A stretch of 64,000 bases of DNA. Origin: JBIYSM02 sp044759095. GTDB lineage: Bacteria > Bacillota > Bacilli > Brevibacillales > Brevibacillaceae. The position numbers were made by a program, and so were the translations under genes. Positions within the stretch are counted from its first letter, which is position 1. Every line of letters starts with the position of its first letter. Shown in pieces: positions 8,133 to 15,983 of the stretch. The notes beneath the pieces were generated by a model. It did not search any database. It was not told the origin of the DNA and saw only the letters and a program-made list of their open reading frames with translations. The DNA lies in the NCBI RefSeq assembly GCF_044759095.2, contig NZ_JBIYSM020000015.1:1-64000 (forward strand), given 5' to 3'.

Positions 8133-8957
8133 TCAGCCCTTCACCGCTCCGCCTGTCAGTCCCGCAATAATGTAACGCTGGGCCACCAAAGCAATGATCA
8201 GGACCGGCAAGGTGATAATCACGGAGGCCGCCATCAAGCCACCCCAGTTGATTTCGGAGTAGGACAGGAAGTTGAATACTGCAATCGGCAGCGTTTTGGT
8301 CTTTTCTCCAGCAAGAATCAACGAGAACATAAAGTTGTTCCACGAGAAGATGAACGCCAGAATGGACGCCGTGATAATGCCCGGCCAGGAAATCGGCAGC
8401 AGAACGCGGATAAACGCGCCGGTCGTGGTGCAGCCGTCCACGCGCGCAGACTCCTCCAGTTCGCCGGGCAGACCCTCAAAGAACGGAATCATGACCCAGA
8501 TGATGAATGGCATCGTCACCAGCATGTGGCTGAGAATGAGCGACGTATAGGTGTCAATCAGTTCCAGACGGGAGAAGATGATGAACCACGGAATGAGGAA
8601 CGAAATCCCCGGAACAATCCGCGCCACCAGAATCAACAAACCGAGCCCCTGCTGCTTGTACTTGGCGATGGCGTAGGCCGCCGGAAGGCCGAGAAGCAGT
8701 CCGAGCAGCGTAGAGCCGAGCGCCACCAGGAAGCTGTTCCAGATAAAGTCCAGAAAAGCGTACTGCGTAAACACGTTTACATAGTTGTCGAGACTTGGGG
8801 TAAAGCTGAGCAACTGGCTCGTATCGAGAATCTGCTCCTGCGTCTTGAAAGAGGCCAACACCATCCAAAGAAACGGAATGAGGAACAGGAACAGGGACAG
8901 ATAGACGCCCACGTGAGTAAGTATGGATTTGCCAAGAGGTTGTTTTTCCTGATTCAC
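8133..8957 (-). CDS. Carbohydrate ABC transporter permease (MalG type)
   Basis: A 274-residue inner-membrane permease with six hydrophobic segments. The coupling EAA loop reads EESARVDGCTTTGAFIRVLLP near residue 190. It pairs with the upstream permease and the binding protein. No ATPase gene is present, so a shared MsmX-type ATPase encoded elsewhere is likely used. It starts with GTG overlapping the previous gene's TGA (GTGA). By context the importer should carry gluconate, galactonate or a conjugate of these; that is inference. Confidence 0.92.
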   Translation of the reverse strand: MNQEKQPLGKSILTHVGVYLSLFLFLIPFLWMVLASFKTQEQILDTSQLLSFTPSLDNYVNVFTQYAFLDFIWNSFLVALGSTLLGLLLGLPAAYAIAKYKQQGLGLLILVARIVPGISFLIPWFIIFSRLELIDTYTSLILSHMLVTMPFIIWVMIPFFEGLPGELEESARVDGCTTTGAFIRVLLPISWPGIITASILAFIFSWNNFMFSLILAGEKTKTLPIAVFNFLSYSEINWGGLMAASVIITLPVLIIALVAQRYIIAGLTGGAVKG

Positions 8958-9832
8958 ATGGATACACCTGCCTTTTTACGGAACACGATCATCAATACGC
9001 TAAGACCGAGAACAATGGCAAAGAAAATCATCAGCAGCGCGGAAGCCTGCCCGATTTTGAAATACTGGAAACCCAGCACGTACCCGTAAATGTTCAAGGT
9101 TTGGGAAGAAGTTCCCGGACCGCCCTGCGTGGTGGCGTAAATGATGTCGAACGTTTTCAGCGCATCGATCAGACGCAGCAGCACGGCGGAGTAGATCGTA
9201 GGCTTCAACAGCGGCAATGTAATGTTCCAGAACACCTGAAACGTGTTGGCGCCGTCCACGATCGCCGCTTCGTACGGATCCTTCGGCAGTGAGACAAGAC
9301 CGGCCAGAACGATCAGCGCGATCATCGGCGTCCATTCCCACACGTCAATGAAAATCAGGGACGGCATAACCAGATCGGGGGAGGCCAGCCACTCCTGCGG
9401 CGGAAGACCAAGCGCCTGCAGGAAGACGTTGGCAATTCCGATATTCGGCTCGTAAATCAATATCCAGACCAGACCGACAGCGACCGGCGTAGCCACCATC
9501 GGCAGGAGGAACAGCGTTTTCACCAGCCCCTTGCCGACGATATGCTGATTCATCAAGAGAGCGAGCAGGATGCCGAGGATCGTCTCAATGACGACCGCCA
9601 CGACCGTAAAGGTAAACGTCAGCCAAAGGGCCTCCATGAACAGTTCATCCTGGAACAGCGTTTTGTAGTTTTCAAAAGCTACCCACAGCGGCGGTGTCAC
9701 GGCAGACATATCCCATTCGTGAAAACTGAGCCACAGCGTGTAGCCGACCGGAAACACCATCATGACAGCCACAAACAACACTGCAGGCATGGTATAGATC
9801 CACTTGATGTTTTTTTCGATCCAGTGTGTCAT
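8954..9832 (-). CDS. Carbohydrate ABC transporter permease (MalF type)
   Basis: A 292-residue permease with an N-terminal membrane anchor, six segments in total, and an EAA loop at YEAAIVDGANTFQVFWNITLP. I chose the ATG at 9832 (MTHWIEK) because a GGAGGGAG site lies upstream of it, while the longer ATG at 9853 has none. It is the partner of the MalG-type permease, whose start overlaps its stop. Confidence 0.9.
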   Translation of the reverse strand: MTHWIEKNIKWIYTMPAVLFVAVMMVFPVGYTLWLSFHEWDMSAVTPPLWVAFENYKTLFQDELFMEALWLTFTFTVVAVVIETILGILLALLMNQHIVGKGLVKTLFLLPMVATPVAVGLVWILIYEPNIGIANVFLQALGLPPQEWLASPDLVMPSLIFIDVWEWTPMIALIVLAGLVSLPKDPYEAAIVDGANTFQVFWNITLPLLKPTIYSAVLLRLIDALKTFDIIYATTQGGPGTSSQTLNIYGYVLGFQYFKIGQASALLMIFFAIVLGLSVLMIVFRKKAGVSM

Positions 9833-9945
9833 AGCAGTCTTTTCTCCCTCCATTCCGATAGAAGAAAAGACGACCTTTGGTTCGCCATCCAGAACGTAAC
9901 CCAGATTGCTGGCCGAAAGCCGTCTCTCTCTTTGCTCTCAAAACA

Positions 9946-11271
9946 CTATTCTTTATCCAACACGGCTTGGAAGTCCTGATTGGATTTCTCTACAGCCGCT
10001 TTTACGTCCTTGCCTTGGATTGCAGCATTGATGGCATCGCCGATTGCGTCGCGGGCTTTCCCAACGTTGACGATCAGCGGACGGTCGTAAGGTACGGCAT
10101 TGGCCCCGTTTGCCTTGATCGCTTCTACGAGATCTTTCGGGAATTTTGCTGTGCCTTCCGGAGAATCCCAGACGGACTTCAGCGCCCCGGAGATACCGGT
10201 AGCTTGCAGTTTGCCTACGATCTCCTTGCTTGTTACCCATTTGACAAATTGCCATGCGGCGTCTTTCTTTTCGGAGTTGGCGCCGATACCGATTGCCCAG
10301 GATGTAACGTTATAAGGCTTGGAACCGGCAGGACCAGCAGGGAACGGAGCGAAGCCCACTTTGTCCGCTACGCTGGACTTGGACGGGTCGGTTGCGTTGG
10401 TGTACAGGGAGGAAGCGTCTGTAAGGAAGACCGCTTTTCCTTGCGTAAATACGCCAAAGGCTTCCGGCCAGCTCATGTTCAGCGTTCCCGGAGGACCGTA
10501 GTCCTTCAGCATGCCGCCGTAGTATTCAAACGCTTTCTGCGCTTCCGGCGTATTGATCGTCGCTTTGCCGTCCTTCATGAAGTCGCCGCCAAAGCTGTAC
10601 AGGTAGCTGGAGAACTGGGTAACAGCCGGGGAACGTTTGCCGCGGGATACGAAGCCGTATACGCCGTTTGCCTTGTCGGTCAGCTTGGCAGCCTGTTCCT
10701 TCAGCTCATCGAGCGTTTTCGGCGGCTGCAGACCCGCCTTTTCCAAAAGATCCTTGCGATAGTACAGCACCTGGGTTTCGGTTACGAGCGGCAAGCCGTA
10801 CAGGTTGTCGCCTTCCTTCACGCTGCCCAGAGAGGACTCGAAGAAGTCATCCGTCAGACCTTGCTCTTTGGACACGTAATCATTCAAGGAAGCGAAATAA
10901 CCGTTCTTGTGGAACTGCTTGCCGTCCTGCAGCGGACGGAACATCACTACGTCGATGCTCTTGGAGTTCGCCGCAAACTCAACGGACGTTTTTTGGGTCA
11001 GCTGATCTTCAAAGTAGCTGTCCACCTTAACCTTGATGCCGGTTTGCTTTTCGAATTCAGGCAGAAGCGGCTTGATGCCCTCCGTCCATGGATGGTTGGC
11101 TGCAACCAGACGGATGGTTTGCTCGCCTTTCGCCGGCGCTTGCCCTCCTTGGTCCGGTTTCGGCGCAGCTTGGTCTTTGCCGCCTCCGCAACCGGCCAGT
11201 ACTGAACTGAGTCCGACAACCAATGCCAGGTATCCCGCTGTCGTTTTCAGACCCTTGAAACGTTTTTTCAT
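9946..11271 (-). CDS. ABC sugar-type extracellular solute-binding lipoprotein
   Basis: A 441-residue binding protein. The N-terminal signal peptide has a basic start (MKKRFKG), a hydrophobic core and lipobox VLAGC, so it should be lipid-anchored on the outer face. The body has the family-1 fold with ASSLYTNATDP and WAIGIGANSEKKDAAW stretches. It is the first gene after the cre-like site and provides substrate capture for the two following permeases. The start at 11271 has AAAAGGGGG eight bases upstream; longer frames lack a signal start. Confidence 0.92.
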   Translation of the reverse strand: MKKRFKGLKTTAGYLALVVGLSSVLAGCGGGKDQAAPKPDQGGQAPAKGEQTIRLVAANHPWTEGIKPLLPEFEKQTGIKVKVDSYFEDQLTQKTSVEFAANSKSIDVVMFRPLQDGKQFHKNGYFASLNDYVSKEQGLTDDFFESSLGSVKEGDNLYGLPLVTETQVLYYRKDLLEKAGLQPPKTLDELKEQAAKLTDKANGVYGFVSRGKRSPAVTQFSSYLYSFGGDFMKDGKATINTPEAQKAFEYYGGMLKDYGPPGTLNMSWPEAFGVFTQGKAVFLTDASSLYTNATDPSKSSVADKVGFAPFPAGPAGSKPYNVTSWAIGIGANSEKKDAAWQFVKWVTSKEIVGKLQATGISGALKSVWDSPEGTAKFPKDLVEAIKANGANAVPYDRPLIVNVGKARDAIGDAINAAIQGKDVKAAVEKSNQDFQAVLDKE

Positions 11272-11328
11272 GTGAAGTGGCCCCCTTTTCACCTTTCTCC
11301 TGAAAAAATTTTTCGGATCATTCCGTAA

Positions 11329-11342
11329 TGATAGCGCTAACA
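11329..11342. promoter_or_regulatory. cre-like catabolite control site
   Basis: TGATAGCGCTAACA matches the CcpA consensus TGWAANCGNTNWCA with one mismatch (T for A at the fourth base) and has the palindromic TAGCGCTA core. It lies about 60 bases upstream of the binding-protein start. Glucose repression of the importer and the downstream genes is a reasonable inference. Confidence 0.6.
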
Positions 11343-11419
11343 ATATTCATTTTATTGTAAACTTTTTTCAAATACAACTAGTTTTGAAGAAAATTTTTTG
11401 CATAAATTGTCCACACGAT

Positions 11420-12979
11420 TTACTTGATTTCGCTGGAAGCCTTCACGTGTTTCCGTTGAAACGCAGCCAGGTCGGCAAATTCACGAGCGCAATTGGCGTA
11501 AACGCGTTCGTATACGGAAAAAAGCTCCTGATACACGAGCGTGTTTTCCTGATTTGGCTGATGGCGGCCAACCACATTCACCAGCCGCTTCACGTCCTCC
11601 AGCCGCTCCAAGAGACCGATCGCATGCATGGCCAGCACTGCGGCCCCGAAGCTGGAGCTTTCATGAGTCTGCGGTACGAGCAATTCATACCCAAACATGT
11701 CGGCCATCATCTGCCGCCACCCGGCAGCACGGGCAAACCCGCCCGATGCCAGAATCTCCCTCGCTTCACCCGCCAGCTCACGCAGTGCCAGCTCGACGTG
11801 ATAAACGCTGAACAGAATGCCTTCGAAAACGGCGCGGATAAAATGCTCCCGCTTGTGGTGCAGAGCGGCGCCGAAAAAGCTGCCTCGCGCGTTGGAGTCC
11901 CAATGCGGCGCCCGCTCGCCGCTGAGATACGGCAGGAACAGCAATCCTTCGGCTCCCGCCGGTACGCGTTCCGCCGCTTCCATCATGATGTCGTAGGCCT
12001 CTACGCCGCGCCGTTTCGCCGCTTCCGCCTCCTCGCCGCCGAACTGGTCGCGGAACCAGCGCAGCGCGATCCCTCCATTGTTGGTCGGCCCGCCGATGAC
12101 CCAGCGGTTTTCCGTCAATACGTAGCAAAAGGTGCGCCCTTTCTCATCCGTCAAGGGCTCGTCCACGACGCCTCTAACCGCGCCGCTGGTACCGATTGTC
12201 ACGGCGATCTGCCCTCGCTCGATTGCGCCGACTCCCAGGTTGGCCAGGACACCGTCGCTCGCCCCGACGACAAACGGAGTGTCAGGATGGATCCCGATCT
12301 CTTCCGCGTACGGTGCCTTGATGCCGCGCAGCACGTGCGTGGTAGGAACAGGAGTGCTCAGCTGATCACGGGTAACCCCTGCAGTCTGCAAGGCCGGCTC
12401 ATGCCAATCCAACTGCTTAACGTCAAACAGGCCGGTGGCGGACGCGATCGAATGGTCGACTACGTACTCTCCAAACAGGCGGTACAGCACATATTCCTTG
12501 ATGGAGACGAATTTGGCCGCCCGGCGGAACGTGTCCGGGTCCTCTTCCCTCACCCACATCAGCTTCGGCAAGGGAGACATGGGGTGTATCGGTGTACCGG
12601 TGTGGCGGTAAATCTCGATCCCGGCGCCCTCCCTTTTCAACCGCTCCGCTTGATTGAAGCTGCGGCTGTCTGCCCAGGTGATGCTGTTGGTCAGCGGCGC
12701 TCCATTCGCATCGACTGCGATCAGGCTGTGCATGGCCGTGCTGAACCCGATGGCAGCTATTTCATCCGCTTGCACGCCGGCAGCCTGGATCGCCTCCCGC
12801 AGCGCGGCAATGACCGCGGCGAAAATCGCTTCCGGGTCCTGCTCCGCCCAGGAGGGACGCGGGACGTGAAGCGAATAGTTGATGCTGCCGATGCCTTTCA
12901 TCACGCCGTCAGTCCCGTACACGACTGCTTTTGTGCTGGTTGTACCGATGTCCAGGCCAATGACAAAAGTCCCCTTCAT
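11420..12979 (-). CDS. gntK: Gluconokinase (FGGY family)
   Basis: A 519-residue FGGY carbohydrate kinase. The N-terminal ATP-binding strand is IGLDIGTTSTKAVVY. ITWADSR and the GASDGVLANLGVG and TIGTSGAVRG motifs follow, and the C-terminal FGGY stretch is LASGGFARAAGWRQMMADMFG. It best fits gluconokinase of the Bacillus GntK type, making 6-phosphogluconate for the gnd product encoded in the same block. Xylulokinase-like relatives are the main alternative. It lies between the RpiR regulator and the ABC importer. Confidence 0.88.
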   Translation of the reverse strand: MKGTFVIGLDIGTTSTKAVVYGTDGVMKGIGSINYSLHVPRPSWAEQDPEAIFAAVIAALREAIQAAGVQADEIAAIGFSTAMHSLIAVDANGAPLTNSITWADSRSFNQAERLKREGAGIEIYRHTGTPIHPMSPLPKLMWVREEDPDTFRRAAKFVSIKEYVLYRLFGEYVVDHSIASATGLFDVKQLDWHEPALQTAGVTRDQLSTPVPTTHVLRGIKAPYAEEIGIHPDTPFVVGASDGVLANLGVGAIERGQIAVTIGTSGAVRGVVDEPLTDEKGRTFCYVLTENRWVIGGPTNNGGIALRWFRDQFGGEEAEAAKRRGVEAYDIMMEAAERVPAGAEGLLFLPYLSGERAPHWDSNARGSFFGAALHHKREHFIRAVFEGILFSVYHVELALRELAGEAREILASGGFARAAGWRQMMADMFGYELLVPQTHESSSFGAAVLAMHAIGLLERLEDVKRLVNVVGRHQPNQENTLVYQELFSVYERVYANCAREFADLAAFQRKHVKASSEIK

Positions 12980-13022
12980 ACGTACATCATTCCCTTATTC
13001 AAATTCTGTATGCGCCCAAACT

Positions 13023-13895
13023 CTACAAGCGTTTCAGTGAAATGGACTTGCGAATCTTCTCGATGTTGGCCACTGTTTCTTCCTGCCTGCGGAAGGAAAC
13101 GGCGATGTAGAGCAAATCAATCAGGCTGAGCTGCGCCAGTCGGGAAGAAAGCGCCTCCGTGCGAAATGCGGTCTCGCGCGACGTCGTAAACAGGCAGAGA
13201 TCGGCCAGCTTCACCAACGGCGACTTGCCGTACCCGGTGATGCAGATCGTCGTAGCTCCCGCTTCCTTGGCAACCTTCAGCGCCTCCAATATATCCTTGT
13301 TGGAACCGGAGTGGGAGATGCCGACGACCACATCCCCTTTTTGCAGAAGCGAGGCGGACATCACCTGGTAGTGAGAGTCGGCGTGATACTGGCAGGGAAT
13401 CCCCGTGCGCATGAACTTGTGGTAGGCGTCCTGCGCGATGATGCCGGAACCGCCGTTGCCGTAAAACTCGATGCGGCGGGCTTTTACCAGCGTTTCAATC
13501 ACCTTTTCAAGCTGATCCGCGTTGGCTTTGGTCAGCTGCAGGGTGTCGTTGATCGTCTCGATGTCGGCCTTGAAGATTTTGTCCGCCAGTGAAACGGCGT
13601 CATCGTTCGGTGTGATTTCCTGGTGGATGTTTTGCAGAGGATTGACCACTTCGCTGGCCAGCGCGATTTTGAAGGCCTGGTAGCCTTGAAAATTAAGCCT
13701 CCGGCACAAGCGGAAGATCGTGGCTTCCGCACATTCGCACAAGTCGGAGAGGGCGGTGATGGACAGATGAATGATTTCCGCGGGGTGATCGAGAATGTAA
13801 TCCGCGATTTGCTGCTCTTTGGCGCTTAACTGCGGGTACATGGCGCGAATCCGAACAAAGACGCTCTGCGGTACATTCGCGGTTGATTTGGTCAT
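13023..13895 (-). CDS. MurR/RpiR-family regulator with SIS domain
   Basis: A 290-residue regulator. The N-terminal HTH_6 domain contains QQIADYILDHPAEI and CAEATIFRLCRRLNFQGYQAFK. The C-terminal SIS phosphosugar-binding domain (about 125-260) has EFYGNGGSGIIAQD and VGISHSGSNKDILEAL. It probably senses a phosphorylated sugar acid and controls the gluconate/galactonate genes that follow. The start at 13895 follows AAAGGGAGC. A frame reaching 13985 exists only because the MITE-like element upstream happens to be open. Confidence 0.9.
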   Translation of the reverse strand: MTKSTANVPQSVFVRIRAMYPQLSAKEQQIADYILDHPAEIIHLSITALSDLCECAEATIFRLCRRLNFQGYQAFKIALASEVVNPLQNIHQEITPNDDAVSLADKIFKADIETINDTLQLTKANADQLEKVIETLVKARRIEFYGNGGSGIIAQDAYHKFMRTGIPCQYHADSHYQVMSASLLQKGDVVVGISHSGSNKDILEALKVAKEAGATTICITGYGKSPLVKLADLCLFTTSRETAFRTEALSSRLAQLSLIDLLYIAVSFRRQEETVANIEKIRKSISLKRL

Positions 13896-13913
13896 AGACA
13901 AATTGCTCCCTTT

Positions 13914-14070
13914 AAGTGGATGTTTAAAAAGTCCGGGAAACATTGCCGTCGCATCTCTTCGTTGCGTCGTCGCTCCGCTGCTCACGTAGTCGTACCTACG
14001 CTCCGCTGCTCGCGACTTCCGCGCCTCGATCTGCTTGGCTCTGTTTGTCCTCCTTTTTAAACGCCCACTT
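13914..14070. repeat. 157-bp MITE-like palindromic element
   Basis: The ends 13914-13931 and 14053-14070 form an 18-base inverted repeat with two mismatches (AAGTGGATGTTTAAAAAG on the left). The interior is GC-rich, with the direct repeat GCTCCGCTGCTC twice and a CGTAG/CTACG palindrome between the copies. It carries no gene. It abuts the ribosome binding site of the RpiR regulator, so that gene's promoter is inside or beyond the element. I infer a non-autonomous mobile or repeated intergenic element. Confidence 0.65.
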
Positions 14071-14099
14071 TAACTGTATTTGTTTCACATTATAGAAAA

Positions 14100-14124
14100 G
14101 CCGAGGGGAGAAGTCACCCTCGGC
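14100..14124 (-). terminator. Terminator of the second MBL gene
   Basis: GCCGAGGG and CCCTCGGC form an eight-pair stem with a nine-base loop. On the minus strand it is followed by TTTTC. It lies 40 bases beyond the stop of the MBL-fold gene. Confidence 0.75.
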
Positions 14125-14163
14125 GAAGAAAATTTTTTTCATATTGATCGGACTTGTGTTCCG

Positions 14164-14907
14164 CTACATCTCCAGCCACTCTTTCGGCTCGAGCCGTGTC
14201 ACCTTTACTCCTCGCGCCTCAGCTGCGGCGGCAAGCCTTTCCTCTACTTGAGAAGCGTGGAAGTAGGTCGGCGGATTGTGAAAGGCTCCGTAGTGAATCG
14301 GCACAAGTTGTTCCGCTCCCAGGACGACACTCGCCGAAACGGCCTGTTCGGGAGAGAGGCAAATCGGCTCCCCGCTCGGAGTCAGATCCGGGTCCTGAAT
14401 GACGGCGGCGTTGATCGGCAGGCAGGCGGCGTCAAAAGCGCCGAATTTGTCTGCGATGCTCCACCAGTGACCGTGCCATAACGTGTCGCCGCAGTGAATG
14501 ATTCGTTTTCCTTCCCCCTGCACCACCCAGGCCATTTGCGGATCGCCCAGTCCGTCTGCGGAATAGGCTGCCGCTATCTCCAGATCCCCAACGGCAAACG
14601 TCTCCTCTATGGATACGCCGATAACATGGGTCAGGGATGCAATTCGGGCAGATTCCGCCGATGCGGCTGGCACGTACACAGGGATGTCAGCTCCGTAAAA
14701 AGCAGCAATCGCTTTCGGATCAAAGTGATCGGAGTGAAGATGGGTAATCAGCACGGCATCTACCGGACCCAATTCGTCCAGCGGAAAAAAGGGTTGACAC
14801 GGCTCGCCAAAAAAACCGGTGTTGACGTTGTACAACGGGTCAATTGCCACAGCTGTCCGTGGCGTTTTCACTATCACACCCGCCCACGGCAATCGTTGCA
14901 GAATCAT
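14164..14907 (-). CDS. MBL-fold metallo-hydrolase
   Basis: A 247-residue metallo-beta-lactamase-fold hydrolase. Metal motif THLHSDHFDP, then HCGDTLWHGHW carrying the next ligand, then VPIHYGAFHN with a later histidine. No signal peptide is visible. It resembles UlaG/YtkL-like hydrolases, and the exact substrate is unknown. The start at 14907 (MILQRLPW) follows GAGGGGGC; the longer frame to 14976 lacks a site and would begin in an AT-rich leader. It is monocistronic, with its own terminator. Confidence 0.82.
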   Translation of the reverse strand: MILQRLPWAGVIVKTPRTAVAIDPLYNVNTGFFGEPCQPFFPLDELGPVDAVLITHLHSDHFDPKAIAAFYGADIPVYVPAASAESARIASLTHVIGVSIEETFAVGDLEIAAAYSADGLGDPQMAWVVQGEGKRIIHCGDTLWHGHWWSIADKFGAFDAACLPINAAVIQDPDLTPSGEPICLSPEQAVSASVVLGAEQLVPIHYGAFHNPPTYFHASQVEERLAAAAEARGVKVTRLEPKEWLEM

Positions 14908-15103
14908 CCGGAACCGCCCCCTCGCAACTATAACTTCTGTTGAATTGTTTTTATAGTTAGATTTTACCATTTGCAATTTAACCTGTAAATGTAAAATTTA
15001 ACGGTTATGTGTGTTGACCAAGGCCTCCTCCCATTTCCTATTGCTTTTCTTAATTTGGGACATTTACAATAATAGGGAGTAACCAAAAAGGGGGGAATCA
15101 TCT

Positions 15104-15391
15104 GTGGATGAATTGCTGATGCTGCTTTCGATGGATGATCTTTCCACCTTCCTGGTCGTTTTCGCCGGGTTCCTCGGGTCGGTCTTCTCCATCGCATTGG
15201 TTTCCCGTCCACGAACCTTTCGAGTTCTCCCGACCAACACTCAAGTTGACGAAAACAACATCAATCCCCGCATGGTTGAAACATATCCCGCAGCAGCAAG
15301 GCAGGCCCTTTTCCGCATCCTTGCCAGACGGGCACGGCACCCCCAGACCGATGAAGCGGAACCGCTCTCCGTTCTTCTCGTCACTCTGTAA
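15104..15391 (+). CDS. Small single-span membrane protein of unknown function
   Basis: A 95-residue protein starting with GTG after a strong AAAAAGGGGGG site. Residues 13-33 (STFLVVFAGFLGSVFSIALV) form one membrane span. The rest is polar with arginine-rich patches (LFRILARRARHP). I do not recognise the family. It appears to form a two-gene unit with the 44-residue frame 31 bases downstream, which ends at a clear terminator. Confidence 0.6.
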   Translation: MDELLMLLSMDDLSTFLVVFAGFLGSVFSIALVSRPRTFRVLPTNTQVDENNINPRMVETYPAAARQALFRILARRARHPQTDEAEPLSVLLVTL

Positions 15392-15422
15392 CGTACGATA
15401 AGAGAAGAGGAGGAATGGGAAT

Positions 15423-15557
15423 ATGGTTGCCAAGTACATTGGGGAAAGCTTGATCTTTTTGGTCAGTTTGCCGCTGTTTGCCTATCAGACTTTGGAAGGG
15501 ATTCACGCACTGGCGGACGTGTGGGCGTTGATCTCACAGTACACGCAGTGGAAATAA
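15423..15557 (+). CDS. 44-residue membrane peptide
   Basis: ATG behind AGAGGAGGAATGGG opens a frame of 44 codons beginning MVAKYIGESLIFLVSLPLF and ending TQWK. It has one hydrophobic span. The good ribosome binding site, the position between a small membrane-protein gene and a strong terminator, and the clean stop support a real gene. The function is unknown. Confidence 0.55.
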   Translation: MVAKYIGESLIFLVSLPLFAYQTLEGIHALADVWALISQYTQWK

Positions 15558-15565
15558 ATGAGCAA

Positions 15566-15597
15566 AGCCTGATCGGAATGCCCGATCAGGCTTTTTT
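15566..15597. terminator. Strong bidirectional terminator
   Basis: AGCCTGATCGG (15566-15576) pairs exactly with CCGATCAGGCT (15582-15592), followed by TTTTT on the plus strand. It ends the two small-protein genes and may also act for the convergent cupin gene. Confidence 0.9.
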
Positions 15598-15605
15598 GCA
15601 AGTAC

Positions 15606-15947
15606 CTATTCCACGTGTATGCGGTCGCCTCGCGTAGTCGGTTGTGATATGACCAAAAACTCCGTCTCCTGATCACTTTCGTTTCTCATCTGGTGCGGCA
15701 CACCGGGCGCTACCTCGACACCCTCCTGTGGACCCAGCTCCAAGCGCTCCCCGTTCACCTCCAGTACCGTCGTGCCGGACAATACGAAAAAGAACTGCCT
15801 GGACCGTTCATGATAGTGGCGCACCTCGCTTGTTCCCGCCGGCATCCGTTCATGAATTACGCTCAATTCTCCGTTCTTGACCAGATGCCAGCCGTCGCAT
15901 TGCTCGCCCCACACGTAGTGCTCCGCGTTGTGTTTGCTGATTTTCAA
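15606..15947 (-). CDS. Cupin-domain protein
   Basis: A 113-residue single cupin barrel. Motif 1 reads HYHERSRQFFFVLSGTTVLEVNG and motif 2 reads GVEVAPGVPHQMRN, giving metal-binding histidines. It starts with TTG at 15947 behind GAGGAGG at a spacing of seven. Substrate and reaction are not evident. Confidence 0.85.
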   Translation of the reverse strand: MKISKHNAEHYVWGEQCDGWHLVKNGELSVIHERMPAGTSEVRHYHERSRQFFFVLSGTTVLEVNGERLELGPQEGVEVAPGVPHQMRNESDQETEFLVISQPTTRGDRIHVE

Positions 15948-15983
15948 TGATTTGCCTCCTCTACCGCATTCCCATTTTTTGTA

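Noticed and set aside
11384..13129. 581-codon open frame on the plus strand
   Set aside because: Antisense shadow of the gluconokinase gene in GC-rich codons; no domain and no ribosome binding site.
13896..13985. Longer N-terminus for the RpiR regulator
   Set aside because: The extension lies within the MITE-like repeat; a good ribosome binding site stands before the ATG at 13895.
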